DNA of 64,000 bases. Origin: Oscheius onirici (Eukaryota > Nematoda > Chromadorea > Rhabditida > Rhabditidae). The stretch spans positions 4,836,001 to 4,900,000 of the forward strand of contig OW051472.1 in assembly GCA_932521025.1 (NCBI GenBank), read 5' to 3'. Below the pieces are notes generated by a model. The model made no database searches and had not been told where the DNA came from. It saw only the letters and a program-made list of their open reading frames with translations. Of this stretch, positions 21,100 through 51,796 are shown one piece after another. Each line of letters opens with the position of its first letter. The first letter of the stretch is position 1. The translations under genes were made by a program, and so were the position numbers.

Positions 21100-23103
21100 C
21101 GAGAGGTCGGTTTTTGTCAGGAAGTTAAACAAAAAATCTAACTGTTCGTAAAAATATTTTCTGAGCATTTAGTTCTTCTTCTCAGAATTTTTCCTCTCAG
21201 AGTTAATCGGTCGTCTACGTACTTTTCTTGCTATAATCTTTTCAAAAATGAACAGCTGAATTTAGAATCTATGTATACGAAAAATATGGTCTACAATTCA
21301 TTTTGCAGTTATTTTTAAAATTAGCGGTTTGGAACACACGGCTGTTTGTGTCCGATAGAGTAGACCCTCGGGCCATCGATCCTGATTGTGATGAGGCCTG
21401 TCATCTTGCGTGATCGCGGCTACTAGCTGCGTGAAAGTGCAGTTGAAAGCCAGCTGTCTCCTGTCTCTGCTTTCACTCTGCCGGCGTGTCATGTCCGTCG
21501 ACGGCCCGATGGCCTAGCTACTAGCCCTCCAGGTAACTTTAGTCGTCAAGTCAAACTGGTTTTCTGGAAACCCGGCGGCTTCAGCACTAGAAACTGAGTT
21601 AAACGCTATTGTATTCTCTCATTTTATGACTTTCTCGGACGCTGTCGTTTCCTCAAGAGCTATTCTTTTCTCTGTTAGTTTCCTTACTGTAAACTACTTT
21701 TTCCCTTAGTCGTTACATCTCTGCGACCGTATCATTCTCTTACTTCCTTCTACAAGTTGGTCATTTCCATCTTTCCTGTTTCTGGGTTCTTCCTTGTTTT
21801 GCCTATTTTTTGTCCTCTTTCTGTTTTCAGTCTTTCCCCAATTTTTCTCTCTATTCTCAATTTGTCTCTTTGCCATAAATCCTCATGTTTCTTGTAATCT
21901 GTAGGCAACATTCCAATCATCTAATTATCTCAAGATCCCCATCCTCATAGTTCAACTTTTCGCTTTCCCGCTTCTTACGGCACAACACGAATTTGTCGTC
22001 TCTCACTCAGCAGCTCCATCATATTTTGTGTTCAAACGGCAAATATGAAGGATAGTTCAGAAGATGCGCCCGGACAGAAGCTGACCCCTGTTCCAAACTG
22101 AACAAACACTGGGACGACCCGCCTCATTACCTGATGGTGCAACCCTACTCTTCCTGGGACGTAAATAAGCCGAAAGAGTTTTCAATTAACGTCAAGCGTC
22201 CGAGGACAAGAGAATGGGAAAGAGCCAAATCTGCCAATTAATCTGAGTTGCATGTCGAGAAGCCATTGTAGAAGGCTCAGGCAGCAATTCTGGGGGCAGC
22301 TCCCCGTGGGAGCTATCTGTCCACCGCCCGCCGCACGTGCCGAAAACATCTCTCCTGGGAGCTAGAACACCTTTTTGGGGTCTGTCTGAGCAAAAAACAG
22401 ACGAGCGAAATGGAAAAATGTAAGGTTCCCGGCACTTTTCTGTAAGAATCCACAATCATAGGACTACAGAATCATAGGACTACGGTATGGTATAGTTTTT
22501 GTTGACATTTTTGCTTTAAGGACAACCTCTAGAACTATGCTTCAAGTGCTTTTCAGCCAAAACTGTTTGGTTTTTATCTAGTTGGCATCTTTTAAATTTC
22601 TGTAAACCAACGAGCATTTCACTATTTTACACCTTGCCCACTTGACTTTTACTACCCCAGTTCTTTGAATAGTACACCTCTACTTTCCGTCCAAAAGAAC
22701 ATTTTGCTCTTTTTATGTGTTCGACGGTAATCCGGCCGCAACAAGGAGCATAGGCTGGGTAATTTATGAGCTTTTTGCCTTCTAGAAGAAGAACGCACAT
22801 TAGCGACGCATTCTTAGCCAGGGTATAGAGACCATTATTGAACAACCTTTTAAAAGTTGCAGTAGGGAAAAGATTCCAAAGAAATACTTTTCTGGAAAAA
22901 CCGGTCAATATTAATCAAAGAACACAGAATAGCCTAATTTGAATACAATAGCTAAATCAGATGTCGAAATTCTTTGGGGATCTGTTCCATTGTACTCTAT
23001 GCAGTCAAACTTCGTCTAGCAGAATCAGTTAAATATAGAGGAAAATAGCAAATTTAAAAGCAACCCAAACCCTCAAAAGGCAGAAGAATTACGGAACGTT
23101 TAG
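21100..23103. other. intergenic stretch upstream of the TMC gene
   Basis: Only short, unrelated open frames are present. A perfect 13-base direct repeat (ATCATAGGACTAC) occurs twice near 22457-22486. The pyrimidine-rich stretch at 21620-21960 has no recognised function. Confidence 0.4.
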
Positions 23104-33826
<10,723 letters not shown>

Positions 33827-33995
33827 AAACTATTTGTTATAGAGATAATCCACGACATTCCACGGATCCTCCATATCGTATTGTGATATAGGATTTTTCA
33901 ATGAATCTTGTCAAGTTTTTGGTCTTGACATAACTTATTCTCTGTTAGCCACAGATTTCGCTCTATTTATTTACTCGATCCTGTCTTGCCTCCTT

Positions 33996-35309
33996 CTAGA
34001 ACTTTCCCAGAATGTTCTCCAGCTGACGACGTCCCTCTAGCCATAAGACACCATGCTCATAGTGCTTGGGGACGATCTCTTTTAGCGGTAAGCCGTCGCG
34101 AGACTGGAAGGTGAAATGGGAGATGTTGGAGATGTTCTTTTCGAAGGAATTCTTGTCGACGACTTCGGCCATCACGCGGATCTGGAGGTACTTGTCTTTG
34201 GTGAAGACGATGGTGCTGGTAAACTTGACGATAGAACCGATCTGAATCGAACCGTGGAAGTTGACGTCGTCCATGAAGACACTTTGCACTCTTCCCTAAA
34301 ATTTATTTTATCACATAGACTTTCTGTCTCTTACCTTGCAAAAAGTCTTAGCCGTCAACTGTGCCAGTTCCAGAGCCTCCCGCATCAAAAATACTCCAAA
34401 GACGGCCCCGTAAAAGTTTTGGTGGATTGGATGGCAGTTCAGCTAGCTGGTGCATTGAGTTTCATGCTGCCAGACCTGCTGCTCCTTCAGATGTAGCTTA
34501 TGTCCTCGTTTCTTCCTGACACCGTCCAGAAAGTTTCAGTGCAACTGACAGAACTCCTCGAACGTCGGATTGGTTACATCCAGAGCCAGTTGTTTGGTCC
34601 TCTTGCGCTTTTTGACTCTCTCGGCTGCGTTACTAATCTCTTCAGCTTCTTCCGTACTGTTGGCCACGAGCGGATGAACACGAACACCTTTCAGTGTGGA
34701 GGGACATCTGGCCGCCATGATAAAGTTGGCCTTCAGAACCTGTTGCACATTGTTCGTCACGTCGTCGTGTTGGAAGACTTTTATTCCAGTTTCTACGGTT
34801 GTTTTTCCAGCGTAGCTGACCTTGCCTTCGATTATGATGTCCTTATGTTGGATTATTTCGTGTTTTAAGAAGTCCACACACTCTACAGAAGCTGTGACAG
34901 CGATTCGTGGCAGACTTCCTCTTCCGATTCCGGGATTCATCTTGTCTTCGCGGTTGTGTTTCAAGGCCACGTAGGCGGCAGTCACATTCATGTCCTACGA
35001 CAACGATAATTATTTGAAAATAAAACAAACCTCTAGCAACTTTCCAACGCGAACATGTCCGAAGGCGCTCAGGTAGATACTCTGCATCTTGGCATCCTTG
35101 CTCAGGGGAATGACAAACTGGACGGCACTGTCGGTAGACGTCCTCGGCTCCAATGCCTTTTCGTAGTCGACAGCCTCGTGTTTTCTGGCCACCTGGTCCT
35201 TCAGATAGGCGGCGACGGTCTTCTGGACGGAGGAGACGGTAGGAATGTCCTTGGTGGCTTGGTAGCACACGACGTAGAACAGACGGCCACAACGGAGGAG
35301 ACGAGCCAT
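33996..35309 (-). CDS. ACOT9: acyl-CoA thioesterase 9-like protein, frame broken in the middle
   Basis: Double hotdog-fold thioesterase, mitochondrial in other animals, hydrolysing acyl-CoA. Exons 35309-35031, 34994-34335 and 34295-33996. The first hotdog has HVRVGKLLEDMN and SYAGKTTVETG. The second has FLMREALELAQLTAKTF and VFMDDVNFHGSIQIGS. Between them, from about 34535 to 34435, the conserved linker (human form IHEMFL to ICHPQ) appears only in shifted frames, with stop codons TGA and TAG in the main frame. No GT-AG intron removes it. Either this is a recent pseudogene or the assembly has several small indels here. The N-terminus is near the family start, with a possible targeting sequence. 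Confidence 0.7.
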
Positions 35310-35508
35310 TATTATAGATTACAACCAATAAATGTTATATTTTGAAGTGCTAATTATTTGTAGTTTTCACAGACAGTAATCAGTACAGTAATTGTCTGGA
35401 GAAAATGTTGTTACCCTTGCAACTCTTCCGATTCTCTGGCCCTTTTATAAATCCAAAAATAGTTTATTAAATAACTTATTAGCATGAGGTCAATATATGT
35501 GTCATGGT

Positions 35509-36154
35509 TTAAGCTCTCGGCATCAGAATGGCTGGCTTTCCGCAAGGAGTTGGTTCATAACGTCCCAGACTTGTACTGTAGATGTTTGCTCGGCAGTAGT
35601 TGCAAGTTTTTCGACAGATTCTGAAGGCCAAAGTGGCATACTGTCCATCGCAGCTGAATTGGCTCGGTCCCCAGACGTCTCCTCTTTTCAAGAACCGCTG
35701 ACAGAAGTCAGTTCCGTGTCGATCAAAACAGTTAGACGACTGCTCGTCCTGGCGGAACAGGACGGCATAACGGTCAGCTGCACTTTCCATTCCACAGGTG
35801 TTGCAGCACTGGATCAGAGAAAAGTCGGCATCAGATTTACATCTAGACGGAACATTATTTCTGTTTTTCTTTCTCGAACCTTTGCAAAAACTTTATGGGA
35901 TTCGCTGCTTGAAGTCTCCGACAAGCAATGGATGAAATGGAATCGGAGCAACAAGGCGGAGCTGGTGTTCCCAGCGCTTTCGATAATTCGCTCACAGCCA
36001 AGCCACTTTTCGTTATTTTCGTATCGTTGAAGGCCATCCACGGTGTGGAGGTAGCCGTGCCTGAAACACCTCTTTCTGGACTGATGAAAAGACGGTCAAA
36101 ACGCCAGTTCCTGTCCCCCCTGTTTTGCATCCACTGCCCATGTTTTCTGTCCAC
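35509..36154 (-). CDS. ShKT-domain protein, N-terminus unresolved
   Basis: The last exon (35842-35509) and the preceding one ending at 35880 join in phase. They contain at least two six-cysteine ShKT modules: one around PPCCSDSISSIACRRL to DADFSLIQCCNTCG, the other from NCFDRHGTDFCQRFL to FRICRKTCNYC. Such modules occur in secreted nematode proteins, some with enzymatic partners. The upstream exon start and the signal peptide are unclear; an ATG at 36249 opens a frame with a weak hydrophobic start. The C-terminus ends KPAILMPRA. Confidence 0.65.
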
Positions 36155-36249
36155 TGACTGTGCAAACAGAGAAGAGTGGTGACGTCAATAGACACGTGGT
36201 GTGTGTCCTGAGGGTTGGAAAACAGTGACAAGAACTGACTGGACCACAT

Positions 36250-38490
36250 CCGCTTGGTACCGAGATAACGAAAAAGTCAACATAAGTTATTGGCCGATTT
36301 TGCTAGGTGTGTGCTGAATTCTACAAAAAATACTGCAATGAATTGAAAAGCAATGGTTTTCAGTAAAAGTTGTAAATTTCGAAAGGTATAAAGTTCAGCA
36401 GCAGTTTCAAAACGGATTTTAATGTATTTGGTGTGGTGTAAAACTTTTGATAGTGGCACAAAAATGGAAGAAACTACGATTAAATAGAAATAAAACCCAT
36501 TTTTTAACATGACACCAAAAATACCCCAATGCCAGTGCTTTATTGCGAGTGAATTATCATGCATGAAATGAGCAGAGACTTGCAAAAGATCTAAAAACCC
36601 TACCCGCAAGAGCCAGCAGTGTGATGATGGAAGAGATCATAGCCTGGTCGAGCTGGCCACCACAGACACCGCCTCGGCAGGCATTTATAGTGTTCCGGAT
36701 GCTGAAGAAGAGGCCAGTTGTGCGCCGGTGTGTCCAGAGCCAAACAAACCCGGAAAGGACTAGTCAGGGCCGAGAGACGACCACGGACGCCGCGCGAGCC
36801 AGCGAACCATCTTTTCAGGGCTCTATGGACACTCAAATGTACACAAAAACGGAATCTGTCAAGTCTTTTGGACCTACGGTCTTTTGGTCAGAACTGGTAG
36901 GTCAGTTCATCCGCACTTCTTCGTATAGGGCACCGTCTCTCACTGACTCATACACTGAGCCAGACACTCACTGAAACTGATCCGGAAGCTTCGTGCAAGT
37001 TTTCCTGTTTGTCCAGCGCTGGTCATCAGGGCAAGGATTCACTCGGCAGCAAACAAAACCGTTTTTTCACTGGACTGAGATCTGATGTGAGGCTCATTGT
37101 TCCTGCTGATCTCTTGGAAAATCTAAACTAGCGTTATGGTGTCTGTGGCTGACTCTGAGAGGATATCTGTTTATTCGTTTGTCCGTGACAACCAGAAGCA
37201 TCGTAGCAAGGTAAGAGTTGTACATATCAAGTCACTTTGAACTTGGAGTGTTTACAGTCTTTGCCTTCTACATTGTACCAGCCGCCTTCGGCGACTTTGT
37301 CACCTTAAAGCCTGTTCAAGAAAAGAGAACATTTTGTGAATCAAATCGGATTTTTTTCCCCTGAGTAGCAACGTTTTCATGTTCAATTTTTTCTTGAACG
37401 GATTACTCTCAATCTTTTCTGCTCCCTTCCCCACTCAACCGATCCCTTCTGAACCATTCCCGTCGAAACCCGGGTCGTCTGGGTAACAGCGGCGACTCTT
37501 AACAATACACCAAAAGTTCGTGGCCTCGGACAAACAAACAAACATCCCCACAGAGTCCACGACAGACACCATTGCGCTTTAGATAGTAGAGATTAGTAAC
37601 TATTGAGGTAGCTTTATAAAAAAGATCTGTTTAAAAACGTCAATAGGTGACGAAGTCGTCTGGTCCAAAAATAATCACTCTTCATTTTTTTTTACATTAA
37701 TGTCGATAGTTGTGACACAGGCTAGTAACTACTACTATGACAATCAAGTGACAGATCATTGAAAGATTCTCGAATCGTGGTTCTTGTGCTAACTACAACA
37801 ACAGCAGCCTTTTTGCCGCAGTCATAATCCCATGTGGTTTAAGTGGTTAGGATTCGTGGTTTTCACCCACGGCCCGAGTCCCCGACATGGTTTTTTTGCT
37901 GTTTCTTGTTCGGTTTTATGGATTTATCCAGCTCTATTTCTCAGCCTGAAGAAAGTCTTTTAGTGTTCACTGCATAGAAGAGAGTCTCATGAGTTTCCTG
38001 CTTTTGTACAGAAGAAGTCGGAAGAGGCAATAACCCAAGGACGTATTTATTGCAGCTGAGTACACATATTGCATCGTTTTTCTGGTTCACAGTTATTATA
38101 TCTGCACATTATTATGAACTAGTAGATGAGGGGGAGAAAGGAGGAAAAGAATGCACAAAGAGAGACTGATCTATCACCAACCCGCTATAGCAAGAAAGTG
38201 CTCTGGGTCAACAATATCCCGGTATGGAAAATAAATACAAAGAGTCAACCAAACATATCACAAATAGGTAATAAATAATGCACTTTTTTTGAGAGGAAAG
38301 GGTCCTGAAAGCACCTACTAAGAGTTTTTGGGGAAAGGAGGAGGAGGAGGTCTACCGGTTTTGTTCTATCACTTGACGGAGTGGAGAAGGAGAGAGGAGA
38401 TGAAAGGCTTTTGGGCGCTGCCGTGGGGAGGAGGATCGGGTTCAAATCACAAGGTCTTTAAGGCACTTTAAGAGAGGAGGCGGCACAAAA
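36250..38490. other. intergenic stretch, mostly without supported genes
   Basis: A hydrophobic 110-codon frame on the minus strand (36609-36277) has no exon partners. On the plus strand, 36610-36760 reads for about 40 codons as an acidic sequence (LVELATTDTASAGIYSVPDA) ending in a stop. It could be a terminal exon of an unseen gene, but no upstream exon was found. A degenerate tRNA-Glu is listed separately. Confidence 0.35.
37828..37890 (+). pseudogene. degenerate tRNA-Glu (TTC)
   Basis: The 5' half matches tRNA-Glu: acceptor TCCCATG, A box GGTTTAAGTGG, and anticodon loop with TTC between CGTGG and CCACG. The T arm is damaged: the GTTCGA loop is missing and the 3' acceptor strand is CATGGTT instead of CATGGGA. 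The total length is only 63 bases. A run of seven T follows directly, a pol III terminator, or left over from retroposition. It is unlikely to be a working tRNA. Confidence 0.75.
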
Positions 38491-38496
38491 TAAAAG

Positions 38497-47191
<8,695 letters not shown>

Positions 47192-47326
47192 ATGAACCTC
47201 TTCATAACTTTGCTAGTCTTCACCTTTGTTGGATTCGCGTTGGCGCACATGTATCCTGGTCAGCCTATGGGAAAACGCGATGCTCGTCAGGACTTCTCTA
47301 CTGTCGATGGTGATGCTGCTCAGTGA
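47192..47326 (+). CDS. tiny neuropeptide-like precursor
   Basis: This intronless frame codes for 44 aa. A good signal peptide (MNLFITLLVFTFVGFALA) is followed directly by HMYPGQPM, then the processing site GKR, then DARQDFSTVDGDAAQ. A glycine before a dibasic Lys-Arg site is the classic signal for cleavage and C-terminal amidation, so a peptide HMYPGQPM-amide is predicted. The stop is followed by ATTAAA. The gene is too short for usual cut-offs. I know no matching peptide family. Confidence 0.6.
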   Translation: MNLFITLLVFTFVGFALAHMYPGQPMGKRDARQDFSTVDGDAAQ

Positions 47327-47397
47327 TTTTAGCCGAATGAAGATTAAATTGTTATAAAACATCTGACGGGATATCTCAAAGCAAGGGTTATACGCAT

Positions 47398-47919
47398 TTA
47401 CTGAAAACTTCTAGCGATCACAATATTGAAAGGCGTTCCTTGCTGCATATCCAACAAACTTCTGTTGTGAATAAACTTCGGTATGGCGTTGACAAACTGC
47501 TCAATCGACCAGAGAGGTCCAGTCTTGCCTCCTTCCCGAATATGTTTTGTTAGAAGCGGAATTAGACGAGGTTCCAGTGGAATCCAAGTTTCGAGGAACT
47601 GAAAGATGTTTGTTGGATCTCAACAAACCGTCTCACTCTTTGAATTAGTTCGGAGTTGGTCATCTGCAGTCGCATCATACTGTCTAAATCCAGGTCTCTG
47701 TAGCCGAGATCCTTTAGCGCATCGATTCCTAACTGATACAGATGAGGAAGGTAGATAGCCACATATTCCAAAGGGTTACTTTCAAACGATGAGAAGTACT
47801 TTTACCATTGGAGTAGCAATCGAGCTGGAACAGACACCAGAAGGCAGATCATCTTCGTCAGTAATGGGAAATGTATTGGCAATGGTTGATATGAGCAAAA
47901 GAGCAAGGAACGTTTTCAT
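47398..47919 (-). CDS. small secreted protein, unknown
   Basis: Exons 47919-47806, 47732-47637 and 47598-47398 join in phase 0 to code for 136 aa. The signal peptide is MKTFLALLLISTIANTFP, followed by an acidic segment and a mostly helical body (DLGYRDLDLDSMMRLQM, FLETWIPLEPRLIPLL). It has only one cysteine after the signal. No family is recognised. The gene is convergent with the neuropeptide-like gene, with about 70 bases between stops. Confidence 0.7.
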
Positions 47920-48185
47920 TTTTGTCCGTTCTGTCTCTCGGAAACGGGAGTATTTAAACAGTGCCTGCAGCTGCAAGTGACGAAACGACCGGTCAAGAAA
48001 ATAAGTGAGTCAGCAAATGAACCGAACATTTGGGACAGAATCTGGATAAGCTTGAAGCAAGTCACGAAGAAGTCAGAGTGAATAGGAGAAAGATACTGGT
48101 GAGTTCTCATTGCGACAAGAAATTGTACTCTCAAGACAAGAAAATGTATTTAAAAACGATTCACATATCATACAACAAAAAGAGA

Positions 48186-49850
48186 TTACCACAATGATCT
48201 TCCGCACATTGAAATATGAGCAAACAGGCCTATCCAAAATGTTATCCAAGTCCACAGCGAAATTATCATCCCGGTTCCACTGTTGTCGTCATTATGCTCA
48301 ATAGGTTCAGTGTTGTCATTCTTCGGGGTCCTTGGGTCCGGTTTATTCTTCTTTTTCTTAAAGATGTTAGACTTTGATCCGTTTCCATTCAAGAGTTCAA
48401 ATAAAGCTGTGACATCTAGATCATCGTTGGGATCTCCGTCGTAGCCAGAATAATCCATGGGAATAGGCTGTTTTGATCTGAGCAGAATGTTGACGAAATC
48501 GCTGAGGGAACGGATATTGGAACGAATGTAGAGCGTGTTCCGTGAATTGAAATTAAAATAACCGCGATAGATCCCTGTGATAGCAGTCGAACGCTTCTAC
48601 CTTATAGTTCCAGGTTCCCGCACGCTACTTTTGAAAGTGGATGATGGCTAAATTTAACTTTTTAGGAACCTGAACAATTTCAGTGATCATATTGGGACTC
48701 AACAAACAATCAGATGTGACGTTTTCAGCCAGGTACAACAGTCTTTCCGTTGTATTGTTGTTCCTACCACGAATATCCTTGATCGTTTTGGGAACCTAAA
48801 ATGTTTATTTGTAGCAATTGTACACAGAAACCAAACCATTTCTTCCACAATCTCTTCCAATGTTTCCAAATCAGTGAGCGAGTCATGAAATTGCAGTACC
48901 GAGCCAGTCATCCAAGGGTTCATGGTCATTTTGGTACGTGGCCTGAGTTCAATTTTTGTGAATGGCCATTTCATTCGACCAAGCACATTTGCAAAATTTT
49001 CTCCGTTCCAAGAACAGTTTGCACCATCAAATGTGAATGGTAGACTAGAGTTGCAGTCTCTGATTTCACGCCAAGACTGTTCGTTGCTGCCACCACGACA
49101 GAATCTCATTTTCTAGAAAAAAATTTTTGAACTCAAAATCAAAACTCACGGTCTTTTGACGAACTTCAAAAAAGAGCAAATTTCCGTGTCGAATTCGAAT
49201 ACTAAACTTTGTGAGATTCTTTCTTAAAAGTTTGTGGACGTCTTTATAGAGTCGAAGAGAACGAACGAAGGCTCTGGAATGCATCTGGAGGACTTCTATT
49301 GCTGGTTTGGATGACAAACCTTGGAGAAGATTCCCAACAAATCCTTGTGTTCCAAATTATTCATAGACACAGGCTCTGGAAGAGGAAGAGAATTGGTAGC
49401 TCGTTTTAATAGAGCTTCCGAACAATGCCTCTCTACAATATCTCCTCCCCACTTCTCGACAACTTCACGTTGACGCGCAAGATAATCTAGTCGCATTTCG
49501 AATTCTCGGTCACTGAGCTGAACAAAGAAAACTGAAATCGTTTGAAAAACTGACCTTTGATATGTGAACATCGCTGTCGGTCCGGAAATCTGGAACAATC
49601 AAATGTAGCGTGAATGGGACCAACGACTGGCGTTGCTTTCAGTGATACAATTATCGATTTTGGTCGTCTCTTGGAGCAACTTGCTGAGCGGGAAAAAAGC
49701 GAATTGTCCTTTGTGATCGCAAAAAGACCATTCTTCATATTAATTGGATCTTGATTTGCTCCGATGAGGGAGACGGGGAAGCAATGTGCAGTAAGATGGA
49801 AAACATAGTCAAAGTTTAACTCGTTAAAATAATACAAAACATTATAAAAC
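48186..49850 (-). CDS. probable cell-surface protein, possibly glypican-like (exons partly unresolved)
   Basis: Well-supported coding pieces on the minus strand include LSDREFEMRLDYLARQREVV (about 49520), RSLRLYKDVHKLLRKNL (49240), a cysteine-rich exon with ANCSWNGENFANVLG (49110-48800) and a last exon with DYSGYDGDPNDD (48450). The end is a hydrophobic tail (IISLWTWITFWIGLFAH) after NSGTG, as in GPI-anchored proteins. Acidic Ser-Gly sites and a C-x-W-N-G motif recall glypicans, but the similarity is weak and I cannot confirm it. The N-terminal exon and the junction around 48600-48700 are not solved. Confidence 0.45.
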
Positions 49851-49936
49851 TGAGATTTAATTCTCGACCAATCAATCAACACAATAGGATCCAAAGAAAA
49901 CTGTCATACCGTTTTACTTCTGCAATTGAGCCTACT

Positions 49937-51285
49937 TTAGATTTCCTTCACCATCGGCTTGTGTTTGTCCCATCCGGCTCCACGACTGTGCATCCTGGTC
50001 CAACATCCCTCACAGTAGTACTGGAGACAGTCCAGGTGGGGACAGAAAAACGACGCTTGGATCTGACAGCACTCCTCTCATGCAGAACGGAGGGCTTCAT
50101 CTCGACGCGTTTCTGCATTTCGCCGTGGCTGAGGATCGTATGACGGTCGGCAATGGCTTGACGGTAAGAAGACCAGTGCTCGAAGACAACTCGACCAGCT
50201 CCTGAAGAAAAGGCTTTGGGTGATAGATGGCTAGACAGACCAGACCTTTGGGGTACTTGCAGTCGACATCAATGTCAATGCCGGCTGCGAGAACAGATCC
50301 GTACTTTTCCATCTGAGCCAGTTCGACGGCACGCATTGAACGAGGAATGCCACCAATGAAGAAGGCCCTCTTGGAATCGACTGGGACAGAAGGATGGACG
50401 AGATAGTCGGTGTCGCAAAGACGCCAAGGACGGATCTGCATCTTTTGGAAAGGATTGTGTCTTCTTTCAAAATATTGTTTCTGCCCTCCAAAAGAATGAA
50501 CAACTCACAAGAAGACGACCATTGTGGGGAACTCGAAAGACGATTCTCTCCTTGTCAATGGAACAGCTTGCGATCATCTCCTTGACACTAATCTCCTTTT
50601 CGAAGATCAAGAAAACGTATCCTCTCGGCATCGTTTCGCTCTTGTACGGCCAGTCGACTGTGAGACCTCCGAAGGGTCTAAAGATTTCCAGAATGTCCTC
50701 TTCCTTCATATCGACCGGGATTCCACCAATGAAGAGCTTTCTACTGTAGATTTCGGGCCAGGGTTGAATCTGCTCGTACCACCCTTTCCACAGAGCTTGA
50801 CACGGTTTCTCACAATGGATCTCTTCTCGAATCTTGAACTGGTTCATCAGTTTGTAGGCCGACTTGATCTGTTCGTTCAGGGCCAAAGCTTGAGGCGAAA
50901 TTTCCTTGTTCTGTTGTCCAAGAGTCGGAGCATCGGTGTCGTGAACATCACCGCTGTCCGGATGAAACTTGAATTTTTGAGTTGCTCTTGCTTTCAAAAT
51001 CGTCTTCTTTTCGAAGAAACTGGTCTTGTCGAAGCCGCCGAGTCGAAGAGCAGCATTGTTGGTGGGACAGTCGCCTTGGAACGGATTCTTCTTCTCGGTG
51101 GTTGCAGAAGCCGGATGCTGCGTACCAGGAGCAGTTTTCCAGCCATTGTCACAGCCAATGTCAGGCTTTTCCGTCTTGACAACGTCCTGTGCCGTCTCGA
51201 CTAGACTCTCCTGACTGCTCTCCGAGGTGGTCGCATTGCCCCAGAATTCGTTGTCCTTCAGACTCAGAAATACACTGCGACTCAT
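49937..51285 (-). CDS. CPEB: CPEB-family RNA-binding protein (frame break in the zinc finger)
   Basis: Cytoplasmic polyadenylation element-binding protein, controlling poly(A) tails and translation of stored mRNAs. Exons 51285-50509, 50441-50246 and 50201-49937. The long polar N-terminus is followed by two RRMs: RKLFIGGIPVDM with FGGLTVDWP, then RAFFIGGIPRSM with YPKGAGRVVFEHWSSYRQ. After QKRVEMKPSVLHE comes the CPEB zinc finger (FFCPHLDCLQYYCEGCW, then H-x-H positions), but in another frame. The exon sum (1238) is not divisible by three. A two-base excess or one-base loss at a GAGAG repeat near 50080 is the simplest explanation. No intron fits. The gene is compact compared with vertebrate CPEBs. 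Confidence 0.85.
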
Positions 51286-51383
51286 CTGAAACTTTCAAGT
51301 CCAATCTCTATTCGGATCAGTTTTTGAAAACAAACTAGCTTCTACTACTTCAGGCTCCGATAGGGTTCTTTCTCCTATAACCA

Positions 51384-51593
51384 ATGACGCAGTTTTACAT
51401 GTGCTTCCCGCAAAAGGAGGCTGCCAACCAGAGGGACCTGATAGCTGGTAGGAGGATGACTCGCGGAGCAGCGGCCGACGGCAGCAAGACAGAAGTTGAT
51501 ATGCCCAGTACACGAGACGAGAAGGAACCCAGTTTTGTCGACGTTGTGGCCAAGCTGTTCAAGTCTCAGCCGTCGTTCACCTCGCCTCAATAG
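51384..51593 (+). CDS. small unknown protein, divergent from CPEB
   Basis: A single open frame of 69 codons starts MTQFYMCFPQKEA and ends LFKSQPSFTSPQ, with a conserved-looking FVDVVAKLFKSQPSF end. AATAAA follows about 37 bases after the stop. It starts about 100 bases from the CPEB start codon on the other strand, so the promoter is shared. There is no signal peptide. It may have an unseen 5' exon. No family is recognised. Confidence 0.5.
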   Translation: MTQFYMCFPQKEAANQRDLIAGRRMTRGAAADGSKTEVDMPSTRDEKEPSFVDVVAKLFKSQPSFTSPQ

Positions 51594-51796
51594 CAAGAAA
51601 TATCTCTTCCAACGTCGATTTTCAAGAAAATAAATCAAATTTAAAACCCACTTGACTACTATACAGTTCTCTTTTCTCTCTTTGTCTATCTTGACTATTT
51701 TGGCTCCTGTTTACCTCCACCATTGTCACTCTTCCAGCTTATTGGCAAACAGCCTTCTATAAAAACAGCTCGACCGATTGGCAGTTATCACGCAGT

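Noticed and set aside
37605..37630. TGAGGTAG word as a let-7 family microRNA
   Set aside because: The sequence after the seed does not match let-7 and no complementary arm that would form a hairpin was seen.
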